NCBI GenBank assembly: GCA_002428045.1 | Contig: DIZZ01000165.1 | Span: forward strand, 4,047 to 31,306 | DNA length: 27,260 bases | Origin: Verrucomicrobia bacterium UBA6015 | GTDB lineage: Bacteria > Verrucomicrobiota > Kiritimatiellia > UBA8416 | Direction: 5' to 3' | Shown here: positions 23,587 to 27,260 of the stretch, one piece after another | Position numbering within the stretch: the first letter of the stretch is position 1 | Layout of the letters: the number at the start of each line of letters is the position of its first letter | Program-made: the position numbers and the translations under genes | The notes under the pieces: generated by a model | Told to the model about the DNA's origin: nothing | What the model saw: only the letters and a program-made list of their open reading frames with translations | The model's database searches: none

Positions 23587-23868
23587 GTGAATAGGAGATA
23601 TCAGGTAGTGATGGACACAAATGTACTAATCTCTGGATTGAGATCAAGACGTGGTCCGTATTCCATTCACGACCGCGCACGACTGCTTTCGAAGCGGGAC
23701 AGCGTGTCAATCAACCAGTTTGTAGCCACGGCGGTAGCGGAAAAGATATCCGCCATGGAGACTGAAAACTATCTGGCCCAGCGTGCCCGGCGAGCAAGCC
23801 GGAAGAAGTTTGAAGCCGCCTTGGCCCAGATTCCCGATAGGGAACCTGACGAACATGACCGTTATTAA
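23587..23868 (+). pseudogene. Fused relic: start of a PIN toxin joined to an RHH/HicB-like antitoxin
   Basis: 93 residues from GTG 23587 (ATG 23611 is possible). Residues 5-23 (YQVVMDTNVLISGLRSRRG) are the first strand of a PIN-family toxin with its first aspartate. At about residue 24 the sequence changes to SIHDRARLLSKRDSVSINQF, then VATAVAEKISAMETENYLAQ and RARRASRKKFEAALAQIPD. That is the typical body of short HicB/ribbon-helix-helix-type antitoxins lacking their N-terminal beta strand. In intact loci the antitoxin comes first and the PIN gene second, so the order here is reversed within one frame. A deletion between two tandem modules explains this best. The PIN part lacks all other catalytic residues. 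The protein may be expressed, but no toxin activity is expected. Confidence 0.7.
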
Positions 23869-23919
23869 TCGTCTGCGGCATGACCTCCGTAGACTCAGGA
23901 GAATGAAAGGATTCAAAAG

Positions 23920-24894
23920 ATGGATATAGTGACTGGCGTTCTTGTTGGTATGGCGGCCTGGTTCGTGCTGCGCTTTGGGTTGACGAGTTTCTACACGGTT
24001 GGACCGAACCAGCGGGCCGTGAAGACGGTGTTTGGCCGCGCGCAGCGATTGGGCAACGCGACGACCCTCGACGATCCGATCGCTGATTCGCTGAGGCAAA
24101 CCGAGAGGGAGCGGTACTGCTATCCGCAGGTTCGGATCGTAATGCCGGGCGGTCCCTATTTAAAGTGGCCTTGGGAAAAGGTGCATAAGGTCTCGATTGC
24201 CACGGAAACGGCAAATATGGCGTTTGATCCGGAGTCTCCCGGGGCGAATCACAACGGTACCGTGCTCGAAGCGGTCACCAAGGATCAGTTGAATACCGGG
24301 TTGACCGGCCAGATTCGGTTCCAGGTCTCCGAACGAAACCTATATGGCTACCTTTTCGGTGTCAGGAATCCAATTGCGCATGTCATGGGTTACTTCGTCG
24401 CCGTGCTGCGGGAAAGGATCGCGACGTTTGAAGCCCCTAGAAATGGAGGCGACGAAGCCGTCCTGGTCGAGGGCATATCAATCAACGATCTCCGGAAAAA
24501 CCTGCGGGATCTGAACGAACATATGGATCGGGAGTGTCAGTGTTCGCAAGCCCGATACGGCATTCTGCTCGACGCCTCGCTCATCACCGGGATCGATCCG
24601 CCGCCCGATGTGGAGTCGGCGCTGGCCGCCATTAACACAGCCCATAACCAGGTTTCGTCCGACATCAGCCTGGCGACGGCGGCAGCGGATCAGCGCATCG
24701 TCGAATCCAGACGCGCGGTGGAGATCGAGACACTGAAGGCGGAAGCAGAGGTTGAGCCGTTGCGGCGGTTGGCCGCAGAGCTTGCAGTGCTCAAGGGCCA
24801 CGGCGGCAAGGCGTCCATGGATGCATACGTTCGGAATGCCAAACTGGCGCTTTTTGTTCAAGCAAATCGCGTTATCACGGAGGTGAAATCATGA
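23920..24894 (+). CDS. SPFH / band 7 membrane protein (HflK/flotillin-like), first of a pair
   Basis: 324 residues. One N-terminal membrane segment (about 4-23) is followed by an SPFH domain opening with FYTVGPNQRAVKTVFGRA, the GP-x-Q-x-AV signature of HflK-like proteins. YPQVRIVMPGGPYLKWPWEKVHKV (split by the typical P-G-P-x-W turn) and QLNTGLTGQIRFQVSERNLY follow. After about residue 205 the sequence is helical and charged (DQRIVESRRAVEIETLKAEAEVEPLRRLAAELAVL), a likely coiled coil. Such proteins form ring or cage oligomers on the membrane and control proteases or membrane microdomains. ATG 23920 has AAAGGA upstream. The stop overlaps the next start by 4 bp (ATGA), so the two are made together, as for HflK/HflC. 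No FtsH or protease gene is next to them in this window. Confidence 0.85.
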   Translation: MDIVTGVLVGMAAWFVLRFGLTSFYTVGPNQRAVKTVFGRAQRLGNATTLDDPIADSLRQTERERYCYPQVRIVMPGGPYLKWPWEKVHKVSIATETANMAFDPESPGANHNGTVLEAVTKDQLNTGLTGQIRFQVSERNLYGYLFGVRNPIAHVMGYFVAVLRERIATFEAPRNGGDEAVLVEGISINDLRKNLRDLNEHMDRECQCSQARYGILLDASLITGIDPPPDVESALAAINTAHNQVSSDISLATAAADQRIVESRRAVEIETLKAEAEVEPLRRLAAELAVLKGHGGKASMDAYVRNAKLALFVQANRVITEVKS

Positions 24895-25811
24895 ACCATG
24901 CCATGATGATATCCGCGGTTTCCTCTTTCATGGCCTGCCTGATCGGCTTGCCTCTTGTGTTTGGCGTGGCACGATTACTGGGTGTCTATGCCATTGTTGA
25001 AGAACGGCGCTGTCACGTATATGTTCTGTTCGGGAAGGTCATTGGGACACTCACAGAACCAGGCTTCTACTTCCTCTGGCCACGACTTGGGTGGAAGGCT
25101 CTATTTGTCAAGTGGCTCGGACGCTGCCATGTGACAGACATGCGCCTGGATCAGGAGTATTTGCGCAGTCAGCCGGTCAATTCTGAAGAAGGCGCGCCCA
25201 TGGGGATCGGAATCTGGTACGAGATGTTCATCAACGATCCGGTGGCCTACCTGTTCAAGAACATCGACCCACGCGGGTCACTGGCGGCCAACGTCAGTAA
25301 TTCCACGGTCCGTTGCCTGAGCAACCTCCCGCTCGCAAAAATGCTCATTGATCGGCACACCATGAGCCGTACGGTGCGCGAGGAGGTCACGCCAAAATCG
25401 AACGAATGGGGCTATCAGCTCGGGTCCATCTACATCCGCAAGGTTCATTTTCGCGACGTGCAGATGATCAGGGGGATTGAGAGTAAAGTAGTAAACCGCC
25501 TGCGTCAAGTCACGGCCGCGATCAAGCAGGACGGCGTCAACCAGGTGAGTATCATCATGAGCACGGCCGAACGCCAGGCCGCCGTCGAGTTCGGCAAAGC
25601 GGCGGCCGTGCGGCCGGCAATTGTCGGCAAGGCAATGACCGAGATCAGTAATGACGCGGAAGTGGCCAAACCCATGTTCGATCTCCTCGAAACGCAACGT
25701 ATCGTGGAAGGTGAAGCAAATCTAACGCTCTTGCAGGGGGCAGGTCACGCGCTGCTGGCGGACATGCTGGCGGCTGAGCCGACCCACCGCAGGGGCATCC
25801 CCACGCCCTAG
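24891..25811 (+). CDS. SPFH / band 7 membrane protein, second of a pair
   Basis: 306 residues from ATG 24891, overlapping the previous stop by 4 bp. A hydrophobic N-terminus (about 5-31) is followed by VYAIVEERRCHVYVLFGKVIG and EPGFYFLWPRLGWKALFVKW, the early strands of an SPFH domain. GIGIWYEMFINDPVAYLFKNID matches the central band-7 segment. The remainder is helical (SKVVNRLRQVTAAIKQDGVN, STAERQAAVEFGKAAAVRPA) and ends near VEGEANLTLLQGAGHALLADML. It is probably the partner subunit of the preceding protein, by analogy to HflK-HflC heteromers. It is more divergent than that pair, so the analogy is structural only. Downstream lie gene remnants, so the operon seems to end here. Confidence 0.8.
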   Translation: MNHAMMISAVSSFMACLIGLPLVFGVARLLGVYAIVEERRCHVYVLFGKVIGTLTEPGFYFLWPRLGWKALFVKWLGRCHVTDMRLDQEYLRSQPVNSEEGAPMGIGIWYEMFINDPVAYLFKNIDPRGSLAANVSNSTVRCLSNLPLAKMLIDRHTMSRTVREEVTPKSNEWGYQLGSIYIRKVHFRDVQMIRGIESKVVNRLRQVTAAIKQDGVNQVSIIMSTAERQAAVEFGKAAAVRPAIVGKAMTEISNDAEVAKPMFDLLETQRIVEGEANLTLLQGAGHALLADMLAAEPTHRRGIPTP

Positions 25812-25933
25812 CCCAAACTGGTGCACCCCACAAAAGGGAAAGAATTAATATGAGTGCGCAGATTGGCTTGATGATGATAACACTAATTCAAGGATATTCC
25901 AGTGAGCCCTTTGCTATCACAGCAATTCGCTGA

Positions 25934-26257
25934 GTGGTCGTCGCCGTAGTCGCACGCCGAGGGTCTGTTTTGAGAGGTTTTGGAGGGCGCCCGCGCAAAG
26001 CGATGGAGGATGACGCTTTCAGGGCACAATACGACCGCTGTTTCCGTTCAAGCCTCTTGAGCACGACGGTTGCCGATGTCCTGCGGGATGGGGACCATAC
26101 GATTCATGTCAGTGGCGTTTCCTTCTGGGAAATTTCCATTAAACATGCGCTCGGCAAGTTAATACTTGAGGGCATCTCCCCAGCCGAGTTGCCCGGTTCT
26201 ATTTTGTCTGGCCTCCAGTGCGGTTGGAGGTGGAGCTGTGAACGACTGGGTAGATGA
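25934..26257 (+). pseudogene. PIN-domain toxin remnant (internal fragment)
   Basis: Within this open frame, the codons at about 26068-26215 read LSTTVADVLRDGDHTIHVSG, then VSFWEISIKHALGKLILEGI and SPAELPGSIL. That is the central part of VapC-type PIN toxins, with the conserved glutamate in S-x-WEI-x-IK. The N-terminal strand with the first aspartate (normally LLLDTHALLW-like) and the C-terminal half with the last acidic residues are missing. The first 30 residues or so (RRGSVLRGFGGRPRKAMEDD) do not resemble the family. No antitoxin gene is adjacent. A non-functional piece of a former toxin-antitoxin locus is the most likely reading. Confidence 0.65.
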
Positions 26258-26341
26258 TCCGGACCTGCGGCACACCGGTAGATGTGATAGTATTATCATC
26301 AGGTCGGTCATTAATTATTGGTTGAAAGGAAGCGATGCGTT

Positions 26342-27106
26342 ATGACATTAACAGGTAAGCGGTCGCCATGGTTGGGCGCCTTTGAAAAGTATGAATTTGA
26401 GATTTCTGAGCGTCCAGTCACGGTTGTGTGTCCGAAGCGCCCTTTGACGGGTCTGCCGTGGGCTTGGAAAGGGGAATTCCTGAATGCCTTTCCAAAAGCG
26501 GAATTGGCCCTGCTTGAAGCCGGCTTTCATATCGTGTATCTGGCAGATCCGGATCGGTTTGGTTGTCCGGAAACGGTCAGGAGATGGGATGCACTGTACG
26601 TGCTGCTGGCGACGCAATTCGGTTTCAGTCGCAAACCGGCCCTGATTGGCCTAAGTCGTGGCGGGTTGTATTGCTACCAGTGGGCCATTGCCAATCCTGA
26701 AAAGGTGGCATGCATCTACGGTGACGCGCCGGTCTGCGACATGCGCAGTTGGCCGGGAGGCAAGGGCAAGGGACCGGGAAGTCCGCGTGACTGGCGGAAG
26801 GTGATGGATGTCTTCGGCTACGCCTCGGAGGAGGAGGCCATGCAGTCTGGCATCAACCCCGTGGATAATCTAAAACCGCTGGCCGAACACCGCATCCCGA
26901 TCCTGCATGTCTATGGCGATGCCGATGAGGTCGTGCCCTGGGATGAGAATACGGGTGTGGTGGCGGCGCGATACCGGGAGCTGGGTGGTGATATACAGAT
27001 GATTGGAAAACACGGGTGCAAGCATCATCCGCACGGTCTTGAGGATTGCAGTCCGATCGTGGACTTCATCCTAACGCATAGAGAATCCCTGTCTAGGGGC
27101 TTTTGA
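26342..27106 (+). CDS. Alpha/beta-hydrolase family protein (serine esterase/peptidase-like)
   Basis: 254 residues from ATG 26342 (AAAGGA upstream, rather long spacing); a TTG at 26318 is the alternative. The nucleophile elbow is LIGLSRGGLYCYQWA with serine near residue 109. IYGDAPVCDMRSWPGGKGKG follows. The acid is in ILHVYGDADEVVPWDEN, and the histidine is in KHGCKHHPHGLEDCSPIVDF. All three triad positions are therefore visible. There is no signal peptide, so it is probably cytoplasmic. Similar small hydrolases with this SWPGGKGKG pattern occur in PVC-group genomes near sugar-degradation genes; a role as a carbohydrate (acetyl) esterase is an inference. It stands alone after toxin remnants. 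Confidence 0.75.
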   Translation: MTLTGKRSPWLGAFEKYEFEISERPVTVVCPKRPLTGLPWAWKGEFLNAFPKAELALLEAGFHIVYLADPDRFGCPETVRRWDALYVLLATQFGFSRKPALIGLSRGGLYCYQWAIANPEKVACIYGDAPVCDMRSWPGGKGKGPGSPRDWRKVMDVFGYASEEEAMQSGINPVDNLKPLAEHRIPILHVYGDADEVVPWDENTGVVAARYRELGGDIQMIGKHGCKHHPHGLEDCSPIVDFILTHRESLSRGF

Positions 27107-27153
27107 TGAGTCTGAACGCCGAGCCTTTTATGAAGTGTGTCAATTAACTCATA

Positions 27154-27170
27154 ACTAATTAACGATTAGT
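27154..27170. repeat. 6-bp inverted repeat in AT-rich downstream region
   Basis: ACTAAT (27154-27159) and ATTAGT (27165-27170) flank five bases, in an AT-rich stretch 48 bp past the hydrolase stop. This could be a protein-binding site for a gene beyond the window, or chance. Nothing else was seen from 27107 to the window end. Confidence 0.3.
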
Positions 27171-27260
27171 ATATTAACTAGAACGTCCCCGTTTCCGTTG
27201 CAGGCGTTTTGAACAAGGGTCGGAATGAGGAGGGAATCGAGCCTCGGGAAGCCTTTCCGG

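Noticed and set aside
23402..23590. 62-codon open frame before the fused toxin/antitoxin relic
   Set aside because: Its sequence is not family-like and its first part overlaps a direct repeat; probably intergenic noise.

Overview
The window looks like a chromosomal segment of a GC-rich, Gram-negative-type bacterium, most likely from the PVC group (Kiritimatiellota, Lentisphaerota or Verrucomicrobiota). This is inferred from several GH29 fucosidases, SASA/SGNH esterases, a sialidase, an outer-membrane lipoprotein-carrier-like gene and a C-terminal module typical of those phyla. No rRNA, tRNA, CRISPR array or intact transposase was seen, so the taxonomy is an inference.

Layout. (1) 1-2569: the 3' end of a beta-CASP/metallo-beta-lactamase RNA-processing-type gene, then a tight three-gene envelope cluster (LolA-like, exported YidD-like, TPR plus membrane domain). 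(2) 2658-6846: an FMN riboswitch followed by a complete riboflavin operon with embedded nusB (ribBA-ribH-nusB-ribD-ribE). (3) 6886-8373: a membrane-anchored phospholipase-D-like protein on the minus strand, convergent with the rib operon. (4) 8374-10417: a spacer with an iterated motif, an AT-richer multi-spanning membrane protein, and a broken fatty-acid desaturase remnant. (5) 10529-20438: a glycan-degradation island with three different GH29 alpha-L-fucosidases, a composite SASA/SGNH esterase-like protein and a GH33 sialidase. It is interrupted by a two-gene PIN-toxin module with an unusually large upstream partner. (6) 20529-23868: a rearranged zone with the first codons of a ThuA-like gene, an exported C13-like cysteine peptidase of different base composition, and a fused toxin/antitoxin relic. 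(7) 23920-25811: a translationally coupled pair of SPFH (band 7) membrane proteins. (8) 25934-27106: a PIN-domain remnant and an alpha/beta hydrolase.

How the genes work together. The rib genes supply every committed step from GTP and ribulose-5-phosphate to riboflavin except the phosphatase, apparently under FMN control. The fucosidases, sialidase and esterase-like protein together suggest removal of fucose, sialic acid and acyl groups from a complex glycan (mucin-like, or a fucosylated algal/animal polysaccharide). The fucosidases lack export signals while the sialidase and esterase carry them, which suggests outside-in processing. The most unusual object is the 670-residue esterase-like protein. 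By motif order it is a SASA domain with an inactivated nucleophile motif, interrupted by an SGNH domain whose halves are in permuted order. The second theme is debris: at least four truncated or fused genes mark past rearrangement.
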